Of a stretch of 27,732 nt of DNA, positions 1 through 7,554 are shown one piece after another; positions within the stretch are counted from its first letter, which is position 1; the number at the start of each line of letters is the position of its first letter. The stretch lies in IMG/VR virus record IMGVR_UViG_3300045135_002898, positions 1 to 27,732 of that record. The stretch is one strand, 5' to 3'. The position numbers and the translations under genes are program-made. The notes beneath the pieces are model-generated. The model did no database searches. It was not told the origin of the DNA and worked only from the letters and a program-made list of their open reading frames with translations. The DNA is from a virus.

Positions 1-1
1 A

Positions 2-295
2 TTTGAGCCAAACTCTTCGTCTATAATGGCCATAGATAGAAACGGTCAGTTGCCGGTGAACACCGCTCTGACTGGTCGCAAACGAAGTGGTCAGCGCGCC
101 TATTCTATTGAGAAGGTTAGCTGCATCATGAATGGCGCACCAAACGCGTATGTCGGCAATGTTCGAGATGTGGCATTTTTTGGGTATGGGATCACAGGAC
201 AACGCCTGTCCTCCGCTTCTGGTGTCGTTGGTCATCTGATCGGCGAAGAAGTGGATGTGGACAACGAAGCAATCATTCTTTTTAGAAATGCATAG
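2..295 (+). CDS. Virion-type hypothetical protein, probably 5'-truncated by the window edge
   Basis: The reading frame is open from base 2, with an internal ATG at 26 that would give 89 residues. No Shine-Dalgarno sequence precedes that ATG, whereas almost every other gene here has one, so the true start is probably upstream of the window. The protein is small, glycine/valine rich and has no recognised domain. Its last residues (ILFRNA) match the end of the next gene's product (LLFRNA), which suggests both belong to one family of tail-surface or fibre-associated proteins. Function is inferred from position and this shared end only. Confidence 0.6.
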   Translation, partial: FEPNSSSIMAIDRNGQLPVNTALTGRKRSGQRAYSIEKVSCIMNGAPNAYVGNVRDVAFFGYGITGQRLSSASGVVGHLIGEEVDVDNEAIILFRNA

Positions 296-305
296 GAAGT
301 AGACG

Positions 306-1283
306 ATGGCTCTCCCTACAGTTCAATGGCGCTATGTCGGATCTTCGGCGTACACAAACACCGTCGACTCCGCCCTTGATGCGATTTACACAATCGGCAC
401 GGCCGGGACGTATAACGATGGGTCAACTCGAACTCCGGGGAGTGGTCAGGCAGCCACATGGAGTCGATACCAAGACACCGGTACTACAGAAGCCGTATAC
501 GCAACACCAGCAACATCAACCGCGTTGAGCGTGAAGTGGATTCTTGCCGGAGCCTCAACTACGCACGGCCCGACGATGGCAAGTCCGGACTCATGGGTAA
601 ACAACATGTTGATGGCCAGCATCAACAAAAATTCAGGCAATTTTAATGCGTGGGACGACGCCTCACCCTTCACCAGTGGCGACTTCTTTGGCTACTGGCG
701 CGTCTGGCCGACCTCCGCGAACGCGGGTAGCGTCCACATGTTTGAGTGCGAAGAAGCAGTCATGCTCTTCTTTGTCCGGGCCTCTGATGGGACCGTTCGC
801 TACTGCTGTCTTGGCGCCTTCATCAATCCATTCTCAGCGGATTCTGCCGATTCTGAAAGTGACGAGCGCGTGTATGGCGTGTCCACTAACGGCGGCGGCG
901 GCAACCTTTCCTCCCTCTCCGGCCAATCGACCCAGAATTACGCTTGGATGGGGAATACAGGCACAAACGGGCAGGCCCATACCGGAATCTTCGATCCTGG
1001 CGCAAGCACCATCATGAGCATTCAACGAAACACAGAGCTTGGAGCCGCCAACACTGCTTCTCATCTATTGAATAGCGGCAGCTATCTTTATACTAAAAAC
1101 AACATCTTGATATGCGAAGACGGCCCACCAGACTACGCGGTGGGTGTACTCCGGGAGATGGGCACATTCGGGAGCGCGACGGTGGGCCAGGTATTGTCCG
1201 ACGGTGTAAATGACATCGCTTATTGCATCAGCACAAACGGCAACTCCGCTAGTGATGCGGGTCTATTGTTTAGGAACGCCTGA
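306..1283 (+). CDS. Putative virion structural protein (tail/fibre-like)
   Basis: A 325-residue protein with AGGAAG about six bases before the ATG. It is rich in Gly, Ser, Thr, Asn and aromatic residues, with few charged residues and no long hydrophobic segment, the composition typical of beta-rich phage surface proteins. No specific family is recognised. Its C-terminus LLFRNA repeats the end of the preceding protein. It sits between that gene and two very small genes and overlaps the next start by one base (TGATG), implying one transcript. A fibre, baseplate or capsid-surface role is possible; none is shown directly. Confidence 0.75.
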   Translation: MALPTVQWRYVGSSAYTNTVDSALDAIYTIGTAGTYNDGSTRTPGSGQAATWSRYQDTGTTEAVYATPATSTALSVKWILAGASTTHGPTMASPDSWVNNMLMASINKNSGNFNAWDDASPFTSGDFFGYWRVWPTSANAGSVHMFECEEAVMLFFVRASDGTVRYCCLGAFINPFSADSADSESDERVYGVSTNGGGGNLSSLSGQSTQNYAWMGNTGTNGQAHTGIFDPGASTIMSIQRNTELGAANTASHLLNSGSYLYTKNNILICEDGPPDYAVGVLREMGTFGSATVGQVLSDGVNDIAYCISTNGNSASDAGLLFRNA

Positions 1284-1447
1284 TGTATACCGTGACTGTG
1301 ATTAGAAAAAAGAATGAGTTTCAAACAGAGATGCTCTTTATGAAAGAAGGACAATCTCTTCCTGATTTGATTTCCGAGGCGTTGGAGTGGCGAGAAACAA
1401 ACGCACCAAAAGCCACGGTTAAATACTCTCTGAATCCGGGGATATAA
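1283..1447 (+). CDS. Small hypothetical protein (54 aa)
   Basis: A 54-codon frame starts at the ATG that shares a base with the previous stop codon (TGATG). AGGA, seven bases upstream, serves as the ribosome site. The protein begins MYTVTVIRKKNEF and looks like a compact alternating strand/helix protein. It exactly fills the gap between 1283 and the next start at 1449, which is the main reason to accept it. No family is recognised. Confidence 0.6.
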   Translation: MYTVTVIRKKNEFQTEMLFMKEGQSLPDLISEALEWRETNAPKATVKYSLNPGI

Positions 1448-1448
1448 A

Positions 1449-1652
1449 ATGGAAGCTGTAGTCAATTGGGTTCAGGCAATGCAAGACGACGGGTATGTCT
1501 ACACCGAGCTGCGCGTTAATGAGCCTTGGGCAGCTGCTCTGCGTGATGCAGGACATGATGCAGCCAAGATTGGCCCCGCACACACTGGAAACGAGTCACT
1601 GATTGAGTTCGTCACAGCAAGCGGCAGCTATTTCGCTACCCTTTCTCACTGA
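1449..1652 (+). CDS. Small hypothetical protein (67 aa)
   Basis: A 67-residue acidic protein with GGGGAT six bases before the ATG, starting one base after the preceding stop. It has no recognised domain or transmembrane segment. Its end overlaps the end of the convergent minus-strand gene by 17 bases. It is probably the last gene of the left virion-protein block. Confidence 0.6.
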   Translation: MEAVVNWVQAMQDDGYVYTELRVNEPWAAALRDAGHDAAKIGPAHTGNESLIEFVTASGSYFATLSH

Positions 1653-2040
1653 CTGGGCGGGTTCCTTTCCATTTCTTCTGCTGATCCTTTAGCTCTTCCA
1701 TGTCGGTCTTTTGTCGTCGACCCCACCAGCAGATCGTAATCTTTCCCTGCACGGGAACCTCTTTACCGGACGTCAAGTAGTAAGAGGTACCTGGTGGCAG
1801 GGGTTCGTATTTGGACTCCACAGAAACCTTTTCGAGTCGATCCCGAATCCAATCTCTTGAGAACTTGCGCAGGATTGCATCCGTCTTGTCTCCGGGGTTC
1901 GGTTCCACCACCGGAATCTGTAGGATATGCATGTCTTGTTCTTTGTCGCGAATGCTTTCGCTGAGGACACGACCCCCACTGAGTTTGTGTAGAGTATAGA
2001 CAAGAGGATCAGTATCGATGTCTGGGACTGTTGAAATCAT
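1636..2040 (-). CDS. Hypothetical protein overlapping the terminase start head-to-head
   Basis: The start at 2040 is chosen because the minus strand reads AGAAGGAG five bases before this ATG; the longer version starting at 2067 has no such site. The 134-residue product is charged, with a basic Trp/Lys-rich C-terminal region (WWGRRQKTD followed by KDQQKKWKG), and could bind nucleic acid. It fills a stretch with no plus-strand gene. It overlaps the start of the divergent terminase gene by 23 bases and the end of the convergent 67-residue gene by 17. No family is recognised and no copy of the shared minus-strand promoter lies upstream. Confidence 0.65.
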   Translation of the reverse strand: MISTVPDIDTDPLVYTLHKLSGGRVLSESIRDKEQDMHILQIPVVEPNPGDKTDAILRKFSRDWIRDRLEKVSVESKYEPLPPGTSYYLTSGKEVPVQGKITICWWGRRQKTDMEELKDQQKKWKGTRPVSEKG

Positions 2041-3685
2041 TGAAGCTCCTTCTGAGGCTGTTCTCACTCCGTATGAGTTTACGGAGTTTGCTATTCAGCA
2101 CAAGGGCAAGCCCATCACCCTGTCCCGAAGACCCTGGTTGGATGATGTGTACAACTCCCCGGTGAGCTATCGTCAGTCTGACGAGCTCAAGCGCAAGATT
2201 CTTCTCATCTTTGGTCGGCAGTGTGAGAAGTCAACCACGATCGGGAACACCTTCATCTCGCTGTCCAACTTGATTCCTTATCTGCGACTACTGTACATCA
2301 CAGCCTCCAACACGCAGATGCGAGAGTTCAGTGATGAACGCCTTCGCGCGGTGATTGCAGACTCCCCCGTGCTGAAGCAACTGACTGGACATGAGATCCG
2401 CGGCGGAAGAGAAACACAGAATGTCCAGACAAAGAGATGGCTCAATCAATCAAAGATTGTTCTTCGATCTGTCTACAGAGATGCTGACCGCGTTCGTGGT
2501 ATCTCCGCCGACGTTCTTGGCGTAGACGAGCTGCAGGACATCCTTACAGACAACCTGCCCGTCATTGAAGAAACCTTGTTCCACTGCGAGCAGCCGCAGG
2601 GACCAGTATCAATCTACGCAGGCACTCCAAAGACCTTTGACAATCCGCTGGAGTACTACTGGAGAAAGTACTCGTCGCGAAATGAGTGGATGACCAAATG
2701 CGACGGATGCAACTTCTGGAACATCATTGAAGAGGAGAACATCTCCCCTACTGGTTTGATCTGTAGAAAATGCACCAAGCCGATCAATCCAGCAGATGGA
2801 AAAGCACAGTGGGTTCGGTGGGGAGCTGCTGACGCGGAGTGGGAAGGCTTTCGTCTTCCACAGCCTGTGGTTCCCTACGCGTATTACGATCGACCTGAGA
2901 TGTTTGCCCTCAAGTGGCAAGGGCTACTGGCAAAGCAGAAGCGGTATCCAAGACCAAGATTCTACAACGAGGTCATGGCCAGGTCGTACGATGCTGGAAC
3001 CAAACCGGTGACAGAAGAAGAGATCCGGAAGTGCTGTGATCCAGACCTTCACTTCATTACAGATCCATACACCAATCAGACAGGTGGCTCTCCGACATGG
3101 GCAGGGATTGACTGGGGTAGTGGGGAGAAGTCTTTTACAGTCCTGTCTCTCTGGCAGTATTCTTCCGGTGGCGCCTTTACTTGCATCTTCGCAAAAAAAT
3201 ACGAAGGGCTTGAATCCGATCCGGACTATTCAATACAAGACATTATCAAGATCTGTAAGATTCAGACCGTGACTCGCATTGGCGCGGACTGGGGATTTGG
3301 ATTCTATAGCAATGACATCCTAAAGAAAGCCTTTGGGCTTCAGCGGTTGATGCTGTACCAGCACGCTGGAAGCCAAAAAGAAAAGGTGAGCTGGGACAAG
3401 AATGCAATGAAGTTCACGACCCATCGGTCGCGAGTACTTCAAGATGTCTTCACTTTGATCAAAAGAAAACAGATGAAGTTCCCCACTTGGACGGAAGCTG
3501 AACCCTTCATCGCAGACATCCTTGCGGTCTACTCCGAGTACTCCGAACACCGCCGCGAGATCATCTTTGATCATCCAGCATCTTCACCGGACGACTTCTT
3601 ACATACCGCCTGCTATGCGCTTTTGGTCAGTCAGTTCGATCATCGCAGACCAGACCTACAGTCCCCCGGTATGAGACTGGTGTAA
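2018..3685 (+). CDS. terL: Terminase large subunit, GpA-like (DNA-packaging ATPase/nuclease)
   Basis: The 555-residue packaging motor translocates phage DNA into the prohead and cuts it. Visible parts, in order, are a Walker A-like loop GRQCEKSTT (66-74); a Walker B strand ending in Asp170-Glu171 (VLGVDELQD); a coupling motif YAGTP (200-204); a four-cysteine zinc knuckle (C228, C231, C249, C252) as in GpA-type terminases; and an RNase H-like nuclease with Asp365 (GIDWG), Asp424 (GADWG) and an acidic pair 525-526 in PDDFLHTA. The length is normal for the family. GAGG lies ten bases before the ATG. No small-subunit candidate or portal is adjacent, which is unusual. Confidence 0.95.
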   Translation: MSGTVEIIEAPSEAVLTPYEFTEFAIQHKGKPITLSRRPWLDDVYNSPVSYRQSDELKRKILLIFGRQCEKSTTIGNTFISLSNLIPYLRLLYITASNTQMREFSDERLRAVIADSPVLKQLTGHEIRGGRETQNVQTKRWLNQSKIVLRSVYRDADRVRGISADVLGVDELQDILTDNLPVIEETLFHCEQPQGPVSIYAGTPKTFDNPLEYYWRKYSSRNEWMTKCDGCNFWNIIEEENISPTGLICRKCTKPINPADGKAQWVRWGAADAEWEGFRLPQPVVPYAYYDRPEMFALKWQGLLAKQKRYPRPRFYNEVMARSYDAGTKPVTEEEIRKCCDPDLHFITDPYTNQTGGSPTWAGIDWGSGEKSFTVLSLWQYSSGGAFTCIFAKKYEGLESDPDYSIQDIIKICKIQTVTRIGADWGFGFYSNDILKKAFGLQRLMLYQHAGSQKEKVSWDKNAMKFTTHRSRVLQDVFTLIKRKQMKFPTWTEAEPFIADILAVYSEYSEHRREIIFDHPASSPDDFLHTACYALLVSQFDHRRPDLQSPGMRLV

Positions 3686-3730
3686 AAAAGGGGAGACTTA
3701 TACGACCCTCCGAAGAGGGTCGATGCTCCC
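3684..3730 (-). terminator. Rho-independent terminator of the minus-strand gene 3754-4185
   Basis: Read on the minus strand, an 8-bp stem CGACCCTC/GAGGGTCG closes a UUCG tetraloop (3703-3722). An outer stem GGGAG/CTCCC (3726-3730 with 3691-3695) is followed directly by C and six T. The gene's stop codon is about 24 bases upstream. On the plus strand there is no T-run, so it should not end the terminase transcript in the same way. Confidence 0.7.
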
Positions 3731-3753
3731 GACGCTCATCGAGGAAGTTCAGA

Positions 3754-4185
3754 CTATGTCTGCGCTTCTTCGATGAGGTGCTCCGCGATTTCAATTTCAC
3801 CTGGGTGGAGCGCCCAGGTTGCCTCGGCGATCTCTCCGTAGAGAGCGCCGGGAACGACGAGCATCTCTGCGCGTTTTGACCCGAAAACCTTCCGGATCTT
3901 ACGGAAGGCCTTCTCAGCCTGCTCGGTCAAGATGTTGTCTTCAGATTTCCAAAAGTAATCTGTGTTCCGGCGCCCGTAAACGCGGCACACCGGAACGGAC
4001 AGCTTACCGTACTCCGTATCCACCACAGCTTCGAGAGAGATCCCCTCCCCACCGCCGTGGTTTTGGTATCGGGCGATACCGGTTTTAACCAACCCTTTTA
4101 CTTTAACTGCACCCTTAGAGTAGTGGGTGGAGTACGAGTACCACCCTCCCTCCGGGTTGGGATGGACCCATAGGGTCATATCCAT
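3754..4185 (-). CDS. Hypothetical protein of a minus-strand cassette (143 aa)
   Basis: The start at 4185 (MDMTLWVHP) is preferred over 4215 because AAAGGAG stands five bases before it. The protein has a Trp/Tyr/Gly-rich, probably beta-structured N-terminal half and a helical C-terminal half ending EHLIEEAQT. No family is recognised. It is a single-gene unit: the shared promoter signature lies at 4236-4267 and a terminator just after the stop, all opposite to the surrounding late genes. That arrangement suggests an accessory (moron-type) gene rather than a structural one. Confidence 0.75.
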   Translation of the reverse strand: MDMTLWVHPNPEGGWYSYSTHYSKGAVKVKGLVKTGIARYQNHGGGEGISLEAVVDTEYGKLSVPVCRVYGRRNTDYFWKSEDNILTEQAEKAFRKIRKVFGSKRAEMLVVPGALYGEIAEATWALHPGEIEIAEHLIEEAQT

Positions 4186-4235
4186 ATCTTCTCCTTTTGA
4201 AGGTTCCGCCGACATGGCGTATTTCCCTTCATTCT

Positions 4236-4267
4236 TCTTATGCGTATATAAAGACGCCTATTTTCAC
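4236..4267 (-). promoter_or_regulatory. Shared minus-strand promoter, copy B
   Basis: The minus strand reads GTGAAAA (4267-4261), an 18-base spacer, then CATAAGA (4242-4236). The same two blocks at 17-18 base spacing occur upstream of four other minus-strand units in this window. The start codon it serves lies at 4185. The first transcribed bases include GAAGGGAAATACGCC, matching the other copies. Confidence 0.65.
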
Positions 4268-4278
4268 TCTGCGCGGAC

Positions 4279-4334
4279 AAAAAAAGATCTACCAATACGC
4301 TCCCTGTAGGCGGGAGCAGATATTGATAGATCTT
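4279..4334 (-). terminator. Rho-independent terminator of the minus-strand gene 4370-4939
   Basis: On the minus strand a 14-bp outer stem (4334-4321 with 4297-4284, one G-T pair) encloses a 6-bp stem GCTCCC/GGGAGC and is followed by a run of seven T that begins within the stem end. It lies 36 bases after the stop codon and just before promoter copy B, insulating the two units. Confidence 0.85.
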
Positions 4335-4369
4335 CGTCGGGACTTACCTGATTGGTCAGTGCCCGAATA

Positions 4370-4939
4370 TCAGTATGCTGCGATGGGGGTCACGCCACCC
4401 ATCTCACTGCCCTCGACGGGGGTGATTGTTGTTGACCCTGCAAAGTACTTGACCGCATAGAACACGCCAGCCACCACGAGAATGATGCCCGTGGCGATGA
4501 CTGCAGCTTTCAAGGCCTTCTTGAGCGTGACTCCTGTGTTGGTCTTCATCCCCATATTCACCTGAGACACGTATCCACCGAGCAGTTGTGACAGCCCGTC
4601 CCGCTCCCATCGAGCCTTCTCGGCGCGCATTTGCGCGACCTGAATGGCTGCGGCAGCCTCGAATGAGCGAACCTCTTCATCAAACTTCATTCGCGCAGCG
4701 GCGCGGTCGAGTCCGAAGGAAGGGAAGGCCACCTCGGCTGCTCGGGTGGAAGCGGAAACGATTTTGGACAGAGAATCTGCCGAACTATCGATTCCGTCGG
4801 CCAGGCCGTCTGCAAACACTGCGAGAGCTTCAAGCCCACCCGTGATCGAGAATCCACCACTGCCGTTGGGAGTTGCTCCGCTGTTGCGGAGCAGATCGTT
4901 GAAAGCGGAATCGGACATGGTTGCTGTTGCTGTACTCAT
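4370..4939 (-). CDS. Putative single-pass membrane protein (189 aa)
   Basis: The ATG at 4939 has GGAG ten bases upstream. Residues 1-60 are Ser/Ala/Gly rich, residues 80-120 form a charged, Ala-rich helix that could be a coiled coil, and residues 145-167 (AAVIATGIILVVAGVF and following) are a clear transmembrane segment with Lys residues on its N-terminal side. A tail of about 22 residues follows. No family is recognised. Size and topology allow a holin- or superinfection-type membrane role, but nothing specific supports it. It is alone between promoter copy C and its own terminator. Confidence 0.75.
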   Translation of the reverse strand: MSTATATMSDSAFNDLLRNSGATPNGSGGFSITGGLEALAVFADGLADGIDSSADSLSKIVSASTRAAEVAFPSFGLDRAAARMKFDEEVRSFEAAAAIQVAQMRAEKARWERDGLSQLLGGYVSQVNMGMKTNTGVTLKKALKAAVIATGIILVVAGVFYAVKYFAGSTTITPVEGSEMGGVTPIAAY

Positions 4940-4970
4940 GGTACTTACTCTCCTCTCTTGTTGATGAGGA

Positions 4971-5000
4971 ACCGGAATACTTCACTATTGAAGATCCGGT
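4971..5000 (-). promoter_or_regulatory. Hairpin in the 5' leader of the membrane-protein gene
   Basis: ACCGGA (4971-4976) pairs with TCCGGT (4995-5000), and an inner CTTCA/TGAAG stem encloses a 4-base loop. It lies between promoter copy C and the ribosome site at about 4950-4955. It may stabilise the transcript or control translation; that role is inferred. Confidence 0.45.
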
Positions 5001-5015
5001 ATTTCTCCTCAAAAC

Positions 5016-5046
5016 TCTTATGTACCGATACAGCTCAGATTTTCAC
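5016..5046 (-). promoter_or_regulatory. Shared minus-strand promoter, copy C
   Basis: The minus strand reads GTGAAAA (5046-5040), a 17-base spacer, then CATAAGA (5022-5016). It starts only three bases beyond the stop codon of the 5049-5747 gene and drives the membrane-protein gene at 4939. The following leader reads TGAGGAGAAATACC, aligned without gaps to copy B. Confidence 0.65.
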
Positions 5047-5048
5047 TT

Positions 5049-5747
5049 TTAAGCGCACTTGTCCTCGATATACTTGAGGATAAACGCATCCAATGCGCCG
5101 GGTTGGACGTCCAGCCGTCGTCTAAGGGCTGCAGCATCCGCGCTGGGTAGATCTCGCTTTACTTTAGAGGACACATAGATCATTCCGAGGAATCTATTCT
5201 TTGCCCGCACAAGTCTATCGTGTAGCGCCCCCAGACCTTTCTCTGGGAAGTCTGGCTTCTCTTCAATGAAGACAATCATCCGGTCTACAGTCTCAAGGAG
5301 TGGCGACCACGCCTTTGTGCCTTTGTGGAGACAGAGCTTCTTGATGTCTTCCTCACACAAACCCATGACGAGGTCTGCCAGCTCGGAAATGGTTGGAGTC
5401 TGCCAAGCTGGGCGCGAGAGCAAATCAATTGATCTCTGATGAAGCAGGAGCAGTTCTGCGTCAGTCATTGGCGGTCGCTTTGCGCCAAACCCCATGCCGA
5501 GCTTTACGATCTCCATACTCTGTTCAATAGCTTCTATTCTATTGACTAAATCTCTAAACTCGTCGCGGGTTGGGATGATGCTTCGCTTTTCAGAATCATA
5601 TAGAACTTCTACATCTTCCTGCGGTATATAAACCTTGCCGCGATGCATGATCTTGCGAACCTTTCCTTCAACCAAATAATTTGTTATTTGCCTGACAGTG
5701 ACACCTAAGATTCGCGCAGCTTCTTTTTTGGTGTAAAATCCTTCCAT
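5049..5747 (-). CDS. MerR/excisionase-type helix-turn-helix protein
   Basis: The start at 5747 is chosen because GGAG lies six bases upstream and the recognisable domain begins right there; the longer frame to 5957 would run into the divergent gene. Residues 4-51 match the winged helix-turn-helix of MerR/excisionase-like proteins: FYTKKEAARILGVTVRQI, a recognition helix, a wing around RGKVYIPQ and then EDVEVLYD. Residues 58-83 look coiled-coil. The remaining 150 residues are helical and unrecognised. A DNA-binding, probably regulatory role is likely from the family. It lacks the shared promoter signature and could regulate those promoters, which is inference. Confidence 0.8.
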   Translation of the reverse strand: MEGFYTKKEAARILGVTVRQITNYLVEGKVRKIMHRGKVYIPQEDVEVLYDSEKRSIIPTRDEFRDLVNRIEAIEQSMEIVKLGMGFGAKRPPMTDAELLLLHQRSIDLLSRPAWQTPTISELADLVMGLCEEDIKKLCLHKGTKAWSPLLETVDRMIVFIEEKPDFPEKGLGALHDRLVRAKNRFLGMIYVSSKVKRDLPSADAAALRRRLDVQPGALDAFILKYIEDKCA

Positions 5748-5766
5748 CTCATTCTCCGGTGGGAAC

Positions 5767-6609
5767 ATGGATCTCGAAAAACTCGCTTCTTCTCCTCGAA
5801 AGAATAACTCCTCTGAGCACCTGCAGCTTTTGGCTCGACGCGCCGTCGGTCGATTTCTGTCGAAGGAATCCGACAATCTGACCAGCGCAGTATCCGAGTC
5901 TATCAAAGGCGAAGGTCTGAACAAGGAGCAGATGCGGCGAGTTGCTGAGATGGCCAACCAAGCGGCGTGGAAAGAAACCTTCTCGGAAGATCGTCAAGTC
6001 AACTTTGCTCCAGCCGACCAGGTTGCGGTGATTGAGAGCTTCTCAGAAAAAGCAGAAGAAGTCCGACCCACAAACTCAGATTACATGTCAGGTCCCCCGG
6101 TGGAGAAAGTAGAAGTCGATCTCCATGAGGCTTTTGGCATTCAGCCAGACAATGAAGCCTACCCTGACTTCAACCCCAAGCAGGAAGCTCAGGAGGTCAC
6201 CGAGAAGGCTGCCTCCGCACGAGACCTGACCCGCCACACGCTGGATCGAATCGAGCGCGAGCTGCCAGAGCGTGCGCAGGACTTCTTCCACCAAGTCAAG
6301 CAAGCACACTTGATGGAAGGACACGCACTCACCAAGATTGCAAAGGCTGTTGCCGAAGTCACAGATTCCAGCTTTGCCACCTATTCGATGCGGGCGGCCG
6401 CGGAAGAATTGGTTCAGCAGGGGATTCGACCCAGCCTGAAAAAAGAAAAGCTGGCCGCAGCAGAAGATCTTCTAATCAATACAGATCACGATCTTATTAG
6501 ATCCGCAGTTCTGTTTGAGAAAGTTGCCAAAGCAGTTGTCCATGCACGAAAACGACATCAGATCGCAGAAGCCGCCTACACCAACTCTCTGAATGCCTTG
6601 CGAGGTTGA
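5767..6609 (+). CDS. Putative head-associated protein with repeated K-x-A motifs
   Basis: A 280-residue, mostly helical, charged protein. It starts 19 bases from the divergent regulator gene, with GGTGGG before the ATG. It begins MDLEKLASS, and EKAAS, TKIAK and EKVAK recur inside. This short motif is shared by many proteins of this module. It is the first gene of the plus-strand head operon, in a position where a portal would be expected, but its length and sequence do not fit a portal. An internal virion or scaffold-like role is a guess from context. Confidence 0.75.
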   Translation: MDLEKLASSPRKNNSSEHLQLLARRAVGRFLSKESDNLTSAVSESIKGEGLNKEQMRRVAEMANQAAWKETFSEDRQVNFAPADQVAVIESFSEKAEEVRPTNSDYMSGPPVEKVEVDLHEAFGIQPDNEAYPDFNPKQEAQEVTEKAASARDLTRHTLDRIERELPERAQDFFHQVKQAHLMEGHALTKIAKAVAEVTDSSFATYSMRAAAEELVQQGIRPSLKKEKLAAAEDLLINTDHDLIRSAVLFEKVAKAVVHARKRHQIAEAAYTNSLNALRG

Positions 6610-6612
6610 TTC

Positions 6613-7554
6613 ATGATTGGTGCTGCTGCAAGAGGACTGCTCAGTCTCGGTGCTCGAGGTACTCGTGCTTACGGGCAGATGTTTGGTGGTGCCCTGCGCC
6701 AGCAAGCTGCAGGTCCGGGCGGCCCTACCGGTAAGGTACTCGGTGGGCTGATGACCGCATCTCTTATCCCCATGACTTTGAGTCCCATTCCTGGAGCCAG
6801 GCAGGCTTTGCAGGCCGTTGGTGTGCCGGAGTTTCTTACACCAAAACTCGTCGAACGTGGAGCCACCGGGACCTACTTCCAGCAATCTCGACGGCTTGCA
6901 GATCAAGTTGCTCGCGCACGTCAGACGCCTCGCATGTCAAATGTAGGTCCGACCAACTACGGCCTTGGAGAGAGAAATATGCCCCGCAATTTAGATTCTT
7001 ATGGGATGCCAAAGAATGCATTTGGCCAGTCCGCTGAGGACATCCGTGCTGCCCACGAGCTGCGCACCAAGCTGGCTTCCATTCAAATGAACATTAGCCC
7101 TTCGCAGCTGGCGCTCCTGACGGCAGGGGCTGCTGCGGGGACCGCTATTGCTGACAAGCTGCTCGGCGGAGCATTGAACAAACTTGAAGGCGCCCGCCGC
7201 AACATGCGGAAACAAACCTCAGAAAAACACACGATGGGAATCCTTAGTCGCGTCAATCCGATGGTTGCCGAAGATCCCCAAACCCGTGCGAGGGCAAGAA
7301 CCCTGTACGGCATCGTTCACCGCAACTCTCCCTACATTGCAAAAGAGCCTGTTGTTGCCGCATCTGTGATCAACACCATGCTTAATTCTCCAACAGATCT
7401 CCCCACTGTGGACCAGTTCCAACAGATGGCCAAGCTCCAAAAAGAAACTGAAAGTTCTCGTGAGCGCTCCCCCTTTAGTAATCAAGACACCAGACTCTCC
7501 GCTCCCCGAAGAGATGACTTGGTGAGGGCAGTCTACGGAGACCTCAATGCATAG
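6613..7554 (+). CDS. Hypothetical head-module protein (313 aa)
   Basis: Starts three bases after the previous stop, with GAGG upstream. The N-terminal 60 residues are rich in Gly, Ala and Arg; a hydrophobic Ala/Gly stretch lies around residues 155-180 (LALLTAGAAAGTAIAD). The C-terminal third is charged. TKLAS, one of the recurring K-x-A motifs, occurs just before the hydrophobic stretch. The end overlaps the protease start by eight bases, implying coupled expression. No family is recognised; an internal or membrane-contacting virion protein is possible. Confidence 0.7.
   Translation: MIGAAARGLLSLGARGTRAYGQMFGGALRQQAAGPGGPTGKVLGGLMTASLIPMTLSPIPGARQALQAVGVPEFLTPKLVERGATGTYFQQSRRLADQVARARQTPRMSNVGPTNYGLGERNMPRNLDSYGMPKNAFGQSAEDIRAAHELRTKLASIQMNISPSQLALLTAGAAAGTAIADKLLGGALNKLEGARRNMRKQTSEKHTMGILSRVNPMVAEDPQTRARARTLYGIVHRNSPYIAKEPVVAASVINTMLNSPTDLPTVDQFQQMAKLQKETESSRERSPFSNQDTRLSAPRRDDLVRAVYGDLNA

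Noticed and set aside
3736-3776. Imperfect 12-bp inverted repeat (TCATCGAGGAAG / CTTCTTCGATGA) at the end of the 3754 gene
   Set aside because: It has a 17-base loop, no T-run, and a better terminator follows at once; it may be coding coincidence or only aid RNA stability.
6997-7003. Further TCTTATG block, as in the shared promoter
   Set aside because: No TTTTCAC-type partner lies 17-18 bases away and it is inside a plus-strand gene with no minus-strand gene to serve.
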